A DNA stretch of 14,633 nucleotides from an uncultured Collinsella sp. (GCA_900761995.1 CAAFEY010000129.1:1-14633); one strand, 5' to 3'. Counted from the stretch's first letter, positions 1 to 7,003 are shown. Translations and numbers: made by a program. Notes: generated by a model not told the origin, from the letters alone.

Positions 1-395
1 ATGCCGTCCACGGGCAGCGCGGCCATACGACGCGTGGCCTCGGCAAGCGAAAACTCCTCGGTCTTGGACATCTCGACCAGCGTGATGGCGCAATTATGCT
101 CGCGAGCAGCGCTGGCGATGCCGTCGATCATTGAGAGGTTGCCAAACTTGGTGACATCGTTGATGCATAGGCCGACCGAATGGTAACGGCCGTCGCGCAG
201 CGAGCGACCGGCATAACTCGGACGAAAGCCGAGCTCTTGCATAGCGGCCTGCACGCGCTGGCGCGTCTGCTCGTTAACGTTGGGCAAGCCGTTGGCGACG
301 CGCGAAACCGTCTGCTGCGAAACGCCGGCAGCGCGGGCGACGTCGGCCATGGAGACCGGACGCGTACCTGCATCGTTGGACGGGCGCCTTGCCAC
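1..395 (-). CDS. LacI-family transcriptional regulator, N-terminal part (runs off left edge)
   Basis: This is the N-terminal 131 residues of a LacI-type repressor, cut by the window edge just after a PVDG segment of the ligand-binding domain. The DNA-binding helix-turn-helix is plain (MADVARAAGVSQQTVSR, about residues 16-32 from the chosen start), followed by the hinge (RPSYAGRSLRDG) and the start of the periplasmic-binding-like domain. I chose the GTG at 395 because a GAAGGTGA ribosome-binding sequence sits just upstream; the ATG at 350 (MADV) has no such site and is the alternative. The gene is divergent from galK, and the shared intergenic region has three copies of a LacI-type 14-mer. The simplest inference is that it represses galKT and itself in the absence of a galactose-derived inducer; the inducer cannot be read from the sequence. 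It is a paralogue of the regulators at 8951-9955 and 13938-14633. Confidence 0.9.
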   Translation of the reverse strand, partial: MARRPSNDAGTRPVSMADVARAAGVSQQTVSRVANGLPNVNEQTRQRVQAAMQELGFRPSYAGRSLRDGRYHSVGLCINDVTKFGNLSMIDGIASAAREHNCAITLVEMSKTEEFSLAEATRRMAALPVDG

Positions 396-488
396 AGGAT
401 CACCTTCACCCTTGCGAGATCTGAATAGCGTGCATGCCGGCCCGGGCAGAAATACATCCCGCGCCGAGGCCTGCTATCGTCGGACGCA

Positions 489-502
489 TGTTAACGTACT
501 CT
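489..502 (+). promoter_or_regulatory. LacI-type operator, copy 1 (TGTTAACGTACTCT)
   Basis: It matches copies 2 and 3 at 13 of 14 positions and has the central CG and TG...C flanks typical of LacI-family sites (general form TGnnAnCGnnnnCA). It lies nearest the left LacI gene, so autoregulation is likely. Confidence 0.65.
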
Positions 503-611
503 ACTTTTTCTATCTGCATCTCTTCTGCTTTATAAGTCCATACAGCAGTACCGTTCACGGCTGTTTTTCTACCGATTACCAGATTCTCAAAAAGTGACAA
601 ACGTTGTGTTA

Positions 612-625
612 TGAGTACGTTAACA
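612..625 (-). promoter_or_regulatory. LacI-type operator, copy 2 (TGTTAACGTACTCA on minus strand)
   Basis: It is identical to copy 3 over 14 bases but in inverted orientation. Its centre is 123 bp from copy 1 and 64 bp (about six helical turns) from copy 3, a geometry compatible with DNA looping. Confidence 0.7.
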
Positions 626-654
626 TAGCCCACAACGTGCGGCATCGTGAACAC

Positions 655-684
655 TTGGTTCATTCCGCTTCAAGTTGTTAACGT
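655..684 (+). promoter_or_regulatory. Candidate galK promoter (TTGGTT, 18 nt, TAACGT)
   Basis: A TTGGTT -35-like hexamer at 655-660 and a TAnnnT -10-like hexamer at 679-684 are 18 nt apart. The -10 lies inside operator copy 3, so a bound repressor would occlude it. The hexamers are weak matches and no start site is known; this is a proposal from position only. Confidence 0.35.
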
Positions 685-689
685 ACTCA
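676..689 (+). promoter_or_regulatory. LacI-type operator, copy 3 (TGTTAACGTACTCA)
   Basis: This copy is closest to galK, 43 bp before the start codon, and overlaps the candidate -10 element. It is identical to copy 2 read on the other strand. Confidence 0.7.
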
Positions 690-732
690 TAACGACGCAA
701 AACTCCCCGTGCGCGCCAAGGAAAGGACTCCC

Positions 733-1938
733 ATGACCACCCCCGACGAAAAGACATTCGCCACGCTCACCAAGCTATTTGAGGAGGAGTTTGGCCCCAT
801 CGGCGACCGCCAGGTGCTCTACGTGCACGCGCCCGGCCGTTCCGAGATCAGCGGCAACCACACCGACCACGAGGGCGGCCACGTCATCGCCGGCTCGCTC
901 GATGTCGCCGTTGACGGTATCGCCGTGGCAACCGACTCCAACAAGGTCCGCGTTGCCGACGAGGGCTACCCCACGTTTGAAATCGCACTCGACACGTTAG
1001 ATGTTCAGGAGTCCGAGAAGGGCACGTCCGCAAGCCTCGTGCGCGGTATGGCCCACGAAATCGCAGCGCTTGGTGTTGAGCCCAAAGGCTTCGACTTCGC
1101 CTTCACCTGCTCCGTCCCCTCGGGCGGCGGCCTTTCCAGCTCTGCCGCCGTCGAGGCCGCGTACGGTCGTGCCATGGAGACGCTCTGGGGGGCGCCCGCC
1201 ATTGAGCCCGTCACGCTCGCTCAGATGAGCCAGCGCACCGAGAACAACTACTACGGCAAGCCCTGCGGTCTGATGGACCAGGCCGCTGTGTGCCTGGGCG
1301 GCCTTGCCTACATGGACTTTGAGGACCAGGCTCAGCCTAAAACCCAGAAGCTCGAGCTCAACTTTGAGGATCACGGCTATGCGCTCGTGCTCGTTAAGGT
1401 CGGTGCCGACCACGTGGCCGCTACCGACGACTACGCCGCCGTTCCGCGCGAGATGCAGGATGTTGCCGCCGAGTTTGGCAAGGCACGCCTGTGCGAAGTC
1501 AACGTTGCCGACTTTGATGCCAAGCTGCCCGAGCTGCGCGCCAAGCTGGGTGACCGCGCGTGCCTGCGCGCCGTTCACTACTGGTACGAGAACGGCCTGG
1601 TCGACAAGCGCTGGTCAGCTCTCAACGCCGGCGACATCGACCAGTTCCTGGTCCTCACGCGCGAGTCCGGCGCCAGCTCTGCCATGTACCTGCAGAATGT
1701 CGTCGCCAAACTGGGTGCCGAGCAGCCTTCCATGTACGCGCTTGCTCTTGCCGAGCATGTGCTCGACGGCCGTGGCGCCGTTCGTATTCACGGCGGCGGC
1801 TTTGGCGGTACCATCCAGGCCTTCGTGCCGCTCGAGCTCGTCGACACCTTTATCACTAAGATGAACAGCTGGCTGGGCGAAGGCTCTGCCCGCCACTACG
1901 CAATTACTGACAAGGGGGCTTACGCGGCATGGCTGTAA
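733..1938 (+). CDS. galK: Galactokinase
   Basis: Phosphorylates alpha-galactose at C1 with ATP, the entry step of the Leloir pathway, in the cytoplasm. The 401-residue product is near the family's usual length and has all GHMP-kinase signatures: the galactokinase segment GRSEISGNHTDHEGG (residues 35-49), the phosphate-binding loop SVPSGGGLSSSAA (127-139), the CGLMDQ segment with the expected catalytic aspartate D182 partnered by R36, and the C-terminal RIHGGGFGGTIQAF (351-364). The variant GNHTDH replaces the common GEHTDY, as I recall for galactokinases of some Clostridia and Actinobacteria. The ATG at 733 is chosen because AAGGAAAGGA lies just upstream; the in-frame GTG at 709 has no such site. 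It overlaps galT by 10 nt, so the two are cotranscribed and probably translationally coupled. Control by the divergent LacI protein is inferred from the operators upstream. Confidence 0.96.
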   Translation: MTTPDEKTFATLTKLFEEEFGPIGDRQVLYVHAPGRSEISGNHTDHEGGHVIAGSLDVAVDGIAVATDSNKVRVADEGYPTFEIALDTLDVQESEKGTSASLVRGMAHEIAALGVEPKGFDFAFTCSVPSGGGLSSSAAVEAAYGRAMETLWGAPAIEPVTLAQMSQRTENNYYGKPCGLMDQAAVCLGGLAYMDFEDQAQPKTQKLELNFEDHGYALVLVKVGADHVAATDDYAAVPREMQDVAAEFGKARLCEVNVADFDAKLPELRAKLGDRACLRAVHYWYENGLVDKRWSALNAGDIDQFLVLTRESGASSAMYLQNVVAKLGAEQPSMYALALAEHVLDGRGAVRIHGGGFGGTIQAFVPLELVDTFITKMNSWLGEGSARHYAITDKGAYAAWL

Positions 1939-3557
1939 TGACCGACGTGCGCGAGGCTGCGCAGGGCTTGATTGAGTATGCCATCCATCGATCGATGATC
2001 GGCCAGGACGATCGCATCTGGGCCTACAACACCATTCTCGAGTGCATCGGCGCCACGGGTCCGGCGCTCGACATGGCCTGGGCGCTCCAGGTCGAGAAAC
2101 TCTCGTTCTTGCACCCCGATACACTCCCCAATTTTGACCTGGAGGGCACGCTTGCCGCGCTTTCCGAGGCCGCCGTTGTCAACGGTGCCGCCGAGGACAC
2201 GGCATCGGGCCGCGACCGCATCGCCATGCGCATCATGGGCGTGCTGATGCCGAGGCCTTCGGTTGTAAACGAGGAATTCAACGGCCGCATGGGCGTCAAC
2301 GAGCCCCGCGCCGCGACCGACTGGTTCTACGGCCTGTGCTGTGACGCCGGTTACGTGCGCCGCGCCGCCATCGCGCGCAACATCAAATGGAGCACTTCCA
2401 CCAACTGGGGTGACCTGGAGATCACCATCAACCTGTCAAAGCCCGAAAAGGACCCGCGCGATATTGCCGCGGCCGGTGCCGCCAAAAACACAGGCGAGAA
2501 GTATCCCGCCTGTCAGCTCTGCATCGAAAACGAGGGCTACCCCGGACGCTCCGCCGCAGCCGACGGCGGCGCTCACCCCGCCCGCCAGAACCTGCGCATT
2601 ATCCCCATCCAGCTCGACGGCGAGCGCTGGGGTTTCCAGTACAGCCCGTATGCGTATTTTAACGAACACTGCATTGCTATGAGCTCCGAGCATCGCCCGA
2701 TGCACGTGGACCGCAAGGGCCTGACCTGCCTGCTCGACTTTGTCGACCTGTTCCCGCACTACTTTATTGGCTCCAACGCCGACCTGCCCATCGTGGGCGG
2801 CTCGATTCTGTCGCACGACCACTTCCAGGGCGGCGCGCACGAGTTCCCCATGATGCACGCCGCCGAGGTCTCGCAGTTTAGCGTACCCGGTTTTGACCAG
2901 GTCAGCGGTACCGTGCTGCGGTGGCCGCTCTCGGTGCTGCGCCTGCGCTCGCATGACCGCGCTCAGCTGCTCGACGCTGCCGAGAAGATTATCCTCGCCT
3001 GGCGCGAGTGGACCGATGAGTCGGTGGGCGTCATCGCGCACACAGCCGACGGCGTGGCGCACAACACTGTGACGCCCGTCATCCGCCGCGTCGACTCCCG
3101 CGGCAATGCCGGTGGCGATATCTACGAGGCTTATCTGGCGCTTCGCTGCAACATCACGACCGATGAGCATCCGCTGGGCGTATTCCACCCGCATGCCGAG
3201 TATCACCACATTAAAAAGGAGAACATTGGCCTGATCGAGGTCATGGGCCTGGCCATTCTTCCGCCGCGCTTGGTTCCCGAGCTTGGCGCCGTTCGCGAGC
3301 ATCTGCTGGCAGCCAAGGCCGATGCCAGCTACGACCTTGCCGGCGCGCTCGAGGGCGACGACCTTTGCCGCAGCCACGCCGCATGGGCCGAGGACGTCTT
3401 TGCCCGCCGCGCCGACGAGCTTACGGCGGACAACGCCATCGATATCCTGCACGAAGAGGTCGGCGTGGTGTTTGGCCACGTGCTCGACAACGCCGGCGTC
3501 TTTAAGTGGGACGAAGCCGGCCGCGCCGCCCAGCAGCGCTTTATCGACTCGCTGTAG
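1929..3557 (+). CDS. galT: Class II UDP-glucose--hexose-1-phosphate uridylyltransferase
   Basis: Transfers UMP from UDP-glucose to galactose 1-phosphate, the second Leloir step. The 542-residue product belongs to the long class II family common in Firmicutes, not the roughly 350-residue class I enzyme. Supporting segments are NLRIIPIQLDGERWGFQYSP (221-240), the HDHFQGG active-site segment (296-302), and the C-terminal block from GNAGGDIYEAYLALRCNITT (392-411) through HPLGVFHPHAEYHHIKKENIGLIEVMGLAILPPRL (414-448). The start at 1929 is preferred over the ATG at 1938 because the AAGGGGG sequence at about 1911-1917 is correctly spaced only for 1929. The gene overlaps the end of galK by 10 nt and ends before a strong terminator. 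galE, needed to recycle UDP-galactose, is not in the window. Confidence 0.95.
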   Translation: MAVMTDVREAAQGLIEYAIHRSMIGQDDRIWAYNTILECIGATGPALDMAWALQVEKLSFLHPDTLPNFDLEGTLAALSEAAVVNGAAEDTASGRDRIAMRIMGVLMPRPSVVNEEFNGRMGVNEPRAATDWFYGLCCDAGYVRRAAIARNIKWSTSTNWGDLEITINLSKPEKDPRDIAAAGAAKNTGEKYPACQLCIENEGYPGRSAAADGGAHPARQNLRIIPIQLDGERWGFQYSPYAYFNEHCIAMSSEHRPMHVDRKGLTCLLDFVDLFPHYFIGSNADLPIVGGSILSHDHFQGGAHEFPMMHAAEVSQFSVPGFDQVSGTVLRWPLSVLRLRSHDRAQLLDAAEKIILAWREWTDESVGVIAHTADGVAHNTVTPVIRRVDSRGNAGGDIYEAYLALRCNITTDEHPLGVFHPHAEYHHIKKENIGLIEVMGLAILPPRLVPELGAVREHLLAAKADASYDLAGALEGDDLCRSHAAWAEDVFARRADELTADNAIDILHEEVGVVFGHVLDNAGVFKWDEAGRAAQQRFIDSL

Positions 3558-3611
3558 AGCACAGGCCCGGACGCTCAACGGCAGCCCCCACGACATAGCC
3601 ACCCACACGAC

Positions 3612-3652
3612 AACGGCGCCCGCCGGCAACATCGCCGACGGGCGCCGTTTTT
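3612..3652 (+). terminator. Rho-independent terminator of galKT
   Basis: An 11-bp perfect stem (AACGGCGCCCG at 3612-3622 pairing with CGGGCGCCGTT at 3639-3649) has a partly self-complementary 16-nt loop and five Ts at 3648-3652. It lies 55 bp after the galT stop. Confidence 0.9.
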
Positions 3653-3658
3653 AAATGT

Positions 3659-3712
3659 AGTCATTGGGGACGTTCTTAAATGACTAGTCATTAAAGAACG
3701 TCCCCAATGACT
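3659..3712. repeat. 54-bp near-perfect palindrome with GGGGAC arms
   Basis: The two 27-nt halves pair at all but one position, with ACTAGT at the centre (between 3685 and 3686). The outer 19 nt, AGTCATTGGGGACGTTCTT and its complement, match perfectly. There is no T tract after it, so it is not a standard terminator. Part of the arm (GTCCCCAATGACTA) recurs at 8234-8247. It sits between convergent genes, as REP-like palindromes often do; that class assignment is an inference. Confidence 0.85.
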
Positions 3713-3720
3713 AATGACTC

Positions 3721-3784
3721 GAGCGTGGAAAATCTCCCTCTTTAAGCTCGTATGGGCACCAAAAACGGGAGATTATCCACGCTC
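3721..3784. repeat. Inverted repeat, 18-bp arms, 28-nt loop
   Basis: GAGCGTGGAAAATCTCCC (3721-3738) pairs with 3767-3784 at 17 of 18 positions. It lies 8 bp after the palindrome at 3659-3712 and 22 bp before the lacC stop codon. It lacks a T tract on the minus strand, where a lacC terminator would need one. Its sequence is unrelated to the neighbouring palindrome. Confidence 0.85.
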
Positions 3785-3806
3785 ATTCTATTAGGAGTCA
3801 CAAACG

Positions 3807-4742
3807 CTACAACTCTACGACCTCAACGCTGTTGTAGATCTCGTCCCAGCGGTCCATGACCAGGTGGCCGGTCTTGGGATCCATGGCATTGAGCTTGCCG
3901 CAGGTATTGGCGGTCTTGAGCACCGTGACGTCGTCGGCACCAGCAGCAATGGCATGCGCAAAGCCGGCGATGGTCGAGTCACCGGAACCCGTCGCGTTCA
4001 CAGCCGCAATCGCGGGCGTCTTGGCGCGGAACGCGCGGCCCTCATGGAAGCCCACCGAACCGGCAGCGCCCATCGAAACGACGACCCAGGGGATACCGGC
4101 AAAGCGGTCATCGGCGGCAAGCGCCTCGCGCAGGGCATCGACATCATCGGTCGTAAAGGACGTACCCAGCAGGCCGTTAATCTCGGTCAGATTGGGCTTT
4201 ACGAGTTCAGGCTTAGCGTCGGACTCCAGCGCGGCCTCCAGCGATGCACCCGAGGTGTCGAGCAGCACCTTGGCGCCCGCCTCCTCGGCGATCTTGACGA
4301 GCTCGGCATAGTAGCCAGCATCGACGCCACGCGGCAGAGAGCCCGAAAGCGTCACAACGTCCGCCTTCGCTGCAAGCTCGGCGAACTTGGCCGTAAAGGC
4401 CTCGAGCTCGGCCGGGGCGATCTGCGGGCCGCTCTCCAGCAGCTCGGTCTGATTACCCTCGTGCAGAATATTCAGGCAAATGCGCGTCTCACCGGCGATG
4501 GGCACAAAGTCGTTCTTGACGCCGTCGGCATCCATAAGCTCGGCCATATAGGCACCCATGTGGCCGCCGAGCAGACCGGTCGCGAGCACATCGTCGCCCA
4601 ACTGCAGCAGCACACGGCTCACGTTGAGGCCCTTGCCGCCAGCGGTCTTTTCGGGCGTCACACGGTTAACATCGTCGATGATCAGCTTGTCGAGCTGATA
4701 ACGCGTATCAATCGACGGGTTCATGGTAACGGTCAGAATCAT
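3807..4742 (-). CDS. lacC: Tagatose-6-phosphate kinase (PfkB family)
   Basis: Phosphorylates tagatose 6-phosphate to tagatose 1,6-bisphosphate with ATP. The 311-residue product is a PfkB/ribokinase-fold sugar-phosphate kinase: an N-terminal LTVTMNPSIDTRYQ, GGKGLNVSRVL (35-45), SGSLPRG (133-139), VKPNLTE (181-187) and the anion-hole and catalytic segment NATGSGDSTIAGF (249-261) with D255 as the expected base. GSGDS and the LESGP segment (102-106) fit LacC better than 1-phosphofructokinase (FruK), and the lacAB context supports this, but the two enzymes are close relatives. The start at 4742 is set by CAGGAG six bases upstream; an extension to 4787 lacks a site. It is last in the minus-strand order lacA-lacB-lacX-lacC, 56 bp after lacX. 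The tagatose-bisphosphate aldolase LacD that normally follows is missing here. Confidence 0.88.
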   Translation of the reverse strand: MILTVTMNPSIDTRYQLDKLIIDDVNRVTPEKTAGGKGLNVSRVLLQLGDDVLATGLLGGHMGAYMAELMDADGVKNDFVPIAGETRICLNILHEGNQTELLESGPQIAPAELEAFTAKFAELAAKADVVTLSGSLPRGVDAGYYAELVKIAEEAGAKVLLDTSGASLEAALESDAKPELVKPNLTEINGLLGTSFTTDDVDALREALAADDRFAGIPWVVVSMGAAGSVGFHEGRAFRAKTPAIAAVNATGSGDSTIAGFAHAIAAGADDVTVLKTANTCGKLNAMDPKTGHLVMDRWDEIYNSVEVVEL

Positions 4743-4798
4743 ATTGAACTCCTGTTTCCGGGGCACGACATGCGCGGCCCCAAACATACGATAGCTCG

Positions 4799-5680
4799 TT
4801 AAAGGATCTCGATCTCAAAGCCGCGGGTGACGGTCTCCCCCGGCTTGGCAACCAGGCAGCCACGCTTGTGCTCCAGAATATCGTCCTCGTCGGAGCAGGT
4901 GGACAGACCACCCCACGGTTCAACAGCCACAAAGTCGCCCTCGGGCTTGCTCCACACAATCAGGTACGGCATATCGGGGAACGTCAGGCGCACGCCCTTG
5001 TCCTCGGTTTTCTTGGTCAGCGTAACCACGTGGCTCTCGAGCACATCAAAGATGGTCTCGGCGAAGTCGAAGAGCTCATGGGTAAGCGGCAGATCGTGGC
5101 CGACCATCGGGTTCTTGCTACGGTGCTCGACATCGATCAGGCCTGTGGAGGGAACAGCGGTGCAAAGCTCGGTCGCCTCACGCTGATCGAAACGAAGTTC
5201 ATAGTCGTCGTAGGACTCGCCCTCGTCGAGCGGGCACTTAAAGCCGGGGTGACCACCCACAAAGAATGGCATATCCTCGATGCCCTCATTGGTCACCTCG
5301 TACGACACGGCCACCTTTTCCGAATCGATCGTGTAACGAGCAACGATCTTAAACGGATACGGGTACTGCTCGAGCAACTCGGCATGGTCGGCAGAGCTTA
5401 GGCTCAGCGCAACCATGTTGTCACTCTGCTTCTCGAGCTTCCACTCCTGCTTGCGGGCAAAACCATGGCGGGCGAGCTTGACCTCGCGACCACCCATAGT
5501 CATCGCGCGACCGTCACGAAGGCCGCCGCAGATCGGGAAGCAAATGGGTGCCTGGCCCGACCAGACCGAAGAATCACCCTGCCACAGGTACTCACGGCCG
5601 TTAGCCGCAATAGAAGTGAACGACCCGCCCGCCGTGCTCAGTGCTACGCGGATAGAACCGTTATCAAGAACAAACTCCAT
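4799..5680 (-). CDS. lacX: Aldose 1-epimerase family protein (LacX-like)
   Basis: A 293-residue cytoplasmic mutarotase-like protein of the galactose-mutarotase fold. It carries EYLWQGDSSVWSGQAP (30-45) and CFPICGG (47-53), the LacX/YeaD-like version of the N-terminal region, RHGFAR (71-76), GGHPGF (142-147) with the likely catalytic H144, and VAVEPWGG (251-258) with E254 as the likely base. LacX closes the lactose operon of lactococci, but its exact substrate is not established to my knowledge; interconverting anomers of a sugar or sugar phosphate is the family expectation. The start at 5680 follows AAGGGAAGG at good spacing; the upstream ATG at 5713 has none as good. It sits between lacB and lacC, separated from lacB by 119 bp that contain only a weak short hairpin. 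Confidence 0.82.
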   Translation of the reverse strand: MEFVLDNGSIRVALSTAGGSFTSIAANGREYLWQGDSSVWSGQAPICFPICGGLRDGRAMTMGGREVKLARHGFARKQEWKLEKQSDNMVALSLSSADHAELLEQYPYPFKIVARYTIDSEKVAVSYEVTNEGIEDMPFFVGGHPGFKCPLDEGESYDDYELRFDQREATELCTAVPSTGLIDVEHRSKNPMVGHDLPLTHELFDFAETIFDVLESHVVTLTKKTEDKGVRLTFPDMPYLIVWSKPEGDFVAVEPWGGLSTCSDEDDILEHKRGCLVAKPGETVTRGFEIEIL

Positions 5681-5799
5681 AGGAGCCTTCCCTTTCTTAC
5701 GACAGCCCGCCAAGTCAATAGGGCCGATAGAAAACCGGCCCGCGCCCCCTCACAGAAACGCGAGCCGTCAACGGACTAGTAAATTACGCCGGATACCCG

Positions 5800-6324
5800 C
5801 TAATCATGGTATTCGCCGCGGTCCCACTTCTCCAGGAACTCGTCAAAGAAGTGCGGGTCAGCCTGAGCCTCGGCGTCGGCCTTGTTGCAGGCATCGATCT
5901 TGGCGATCAGGGCATCGTGCTCGGGGGTCTTCTCGTAGGGCTCCTCCAGGAAGGCAAGCATAATGTCGGCCATCAGGAACTCGCCGGTGATCTTGCCGCC
6001 AAAGCCCACGATGTTGGCGTTGAGCTCGCGACGGGCATACAGGGCAGAGGTCATGTCGCGAACCAGGGCGCAGCGGGCGCCGGGAACCTTGTTGACGGCG
6101 TTAGTGATGCCGATGCCGGTGCCGCACAGGGCCACGCCAAAGTCAGCCTTGCCGCTGGCAACAGCCTCGCCCACGGCCTTACCGTAGATGGGATAGTGCG
6201 TACGGGTGTGGCTGTAGGTGCCGCAGTCGAGCACCTTGTAGCCAGCCTGCTCCAGGCGGTCGGCCAGATAGATCTTCTCGTCCGTAACGATATGGTCGCA
6301 ACCGATTGCGATGGTCTTCTTCAT
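5800..6324 (-). CDS. lacB: Galactose-6-phosphate isomerase subunit LacB
   Basis: With LacA it isomerises galactose 6-phosphate to tagatose 6-phosphate. The 174-residue product (about 171 in cocci) follows the LacB sequence closely from end to end: AIGCDHIVTDEKI (6-18), the HTRTHYPI segment (39-46), VALCGTGIGITNAVNKVPG (64-82) with the RpiB-type C67, ALVRDMTSALYA (86-97), and the family's C-terminus FLEKWDRGEYHD. This long identity separates it from ribose-5-phosphate isomerase B. An AAAGGA site lies seven bases before the ATG. It follows lacA by 63 bp on the same strand, and the two subunits are presumably made from one transcript. Confidence 0.96.
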   Translation of the reverse strand: MKKTIAIGCDHIVTDEKIYLADRLEQAGYKVLDCGTYSHTRTHYPIYGKAVGEAVASGKADFGVALCGTGIGITNAVNKVPGARCALVRDMTSALYARRELNANIVGFGGKITGEFLMADIMLAFLEEPYEKTPEHDALIAKIDACNKADAEAQADPHFFDEFLEKWDRGEYHD

Positions 6325-6387
6325 CAGAACGTCCTTTCGTCTGAATTCACAAGTTGAGGTAGAAGTTCGAGTTCTCGGTGGCTCTCG

Positions 6388-6816
6388 TTAGGCCATCTTG
6401 TTGAGCATGTCGACACGGATCTGGTGACGGCCGCCGGCGTACTGGGCACGCAGGAACTCGCGGGCGATCTTCTTGGCGACCTCGGTGCCCACAACGCCCG
6501 GGCCCATGGTGACCATGCGCGAGCCGTTGTGCTCGCGGGTCATGTAAGCGGAACGCTCATCGGAAATGTTGGCGACGACCATGCCCTTGATCTTGACGGC
6601 GGCCATATAGGAGCCGACGCCGTACTTATCGAATGCGAAGCCCTGGGAATCCTTGTGCTCCAGCAGGTCCTTGGCAACGGCGGTCGCGGAATCGACAAAG
6701 TCCGCGGCAGGGGTCTCGGAATAGTCGACGACCTCGTGACCGTCGGCGATGAGCATCTCCTTGATGGACTCCTTCATCGACATACCGTCGGCATCGGAAG
6801 CGATTACAACCCTCAT
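6388..6816 (-). CDS. lacA: Galactose-6-phosphate isomerase subunit LacA
   Basis: Partner subunit of LacB in the heteromeric galactose-6-phosphate isomerase. At 142 residues it has the usual LacA length, with conserved SDERSAYMTREHN (85-97) and the C-terminal GGRHQIRVDMLNKM (128-141). Where LacB and RpiB have the catalytic CGTG, this protein has YGVG (65-68); LacA subunits lack that cysteine, so the loss is normal. The ATG at 6816 has a perfect AAGGAGG ribosome-binding site ending five bases upstream. It is the first gene of the minus-strand unit lacA-lacB-lacX-lacC and is preceded by a regulatory region holding two inverted-repeat operator candidates and a GTTCGCGAAC palindrome. Confidence 0.95.
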   Translation of the reverse strand: MRVVIASDADGMSMKESIKEMLIADGHEVVDYSETPAADFVDSATAVAKDLLEHKDSQGFAFDKYGVGSYMAAVKIKGMVVANISDERSAYMTREHNGSRMVTMGPGVVGTEVAKKIAREFLRAQYAGGRHQIRVDMLNKMA

Positions 6817-6910
6817 GACATCCTCCTTGAGAGATACGCTGGCGCGTAGTTTCTGTTTGGAAGTGTTGAATCGCGATCAGGTCCGGGCATCTGAATGTGC
6901 GGTTCTTCAC

Positions 6911-6942
6911 TGTTCATGTTTATTTGAACACATTCGAACATC
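6911..6942. promoter_or_regulatory. Candidate lacA operator: TGTTCA/TGAACA half-sites
   Basis: TGTTCA (6911-6916) and TGAACA (6925-6930) form an inverted repeat with an 8-nt spacer. The second half-site is followed one helical turn later by CGAACA, giving TTGAACAcatTCGAACAT, which is echoed upstream of lacF at 8901-8920. Ten-base-pair spacing of half-sites resembles DeoR/LacR-type operators, an inference from general knowledge. No DeoR-family gene is in the window. Confidence 0.5.
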
Positions 6943-6966
6943 AACTGCAACAACTATTTGTTTATC

Positions 6967-6986
6967 TTTGTTCTTCTTTGAACAAA
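6967..6986. promoter_or_regulatory. Candidate lacA operator: TTTGTTC-N6-GAACAAA
   Basis: A perfect 7-bp inverted repeat with a six-base spacer lies about 150 bp upstream of lacA. It shares the TGTTC/GAACA half-site with 6911-6942, suggesting one regulator with several sites. Confidence 0.5.
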
Positions 6987-7003
6987 TACCGTTCGCGAAC
7001 GAC
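6987..7003. promoter_or_regulatory. ACCGTTC-type motif with GTTCGCGAAC palindrome
   Basis: ACCGTTCGCGAACG contains a perfect 10-bp palindrome at 6991-7000 and resembles the CCGTTCACGG motifs near galK, lacF and lacE. It abuts the inverted repeat at 6967-6986. Confidence 0.45.

Larger units (their letters stand above)
396..732. promoter_or_regulatory. Divergent regulatory region between the left LacI gene and galK
   Basis: These 337 bases hold no convincing gene. They contain three copies of a LacI-type operator (489-502, 612-625, 676-689), one GCCGTGAACGGT-type motif (minus strand, 549-560) and a candidate galK promoter at 655-684. The stretch from about 505 to 600 is AT-richer than the flanking genes, as expected for promoters read in both directions. 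Confidence 0.75.

Noticed and set aside
128..457. Open frame starting MYFCPGRH on the minus strand over the left LacI gene
   Set aside because: It is one frame off the LacI frame; the helix-turn-helix is read only in the other frame, with start at 395.
709..732. Extended galK start at GTG 709
   Set aside because: It would place the AAGGAAAGGA ribosome-binding site inside the gene; the ATG at 733 is correctly spaced from it.
1929..3557. Class I GalT
   Set aside because: Length of 542 residues and the HDHFQGG segment are those of the class II family.
2436..3632. 398-codon open frame antisense to galT
   Set aside because: Shadow of galT; extends across the galKT terminator and has no ribosome-binding site or domain support.
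3807..4742. 1-phosphofructokinase (FruK) instead of LacC
   Set aside because: The GSGDS catalytic segment and lacAB neighbours favour LacC; no fructose PTS gene is nearby. Side activity on fructose 1-phosphate is not excluded.
5721..5741. Hairpin GGGCCG/CGGCCC between lacB and lacX as a terminator
   Set aside because: Only a 6-bp stem with a 9-nt loop and no T tract after it on the minus strand; more likely chance, or at most a weak pause.
6388..6816. LacA as a degraded isomerase because the catalytic cysteine motif is missing
   Set aside because: LacA subunits normally lack it; the length and the conserved C-terminus show an intact gene.
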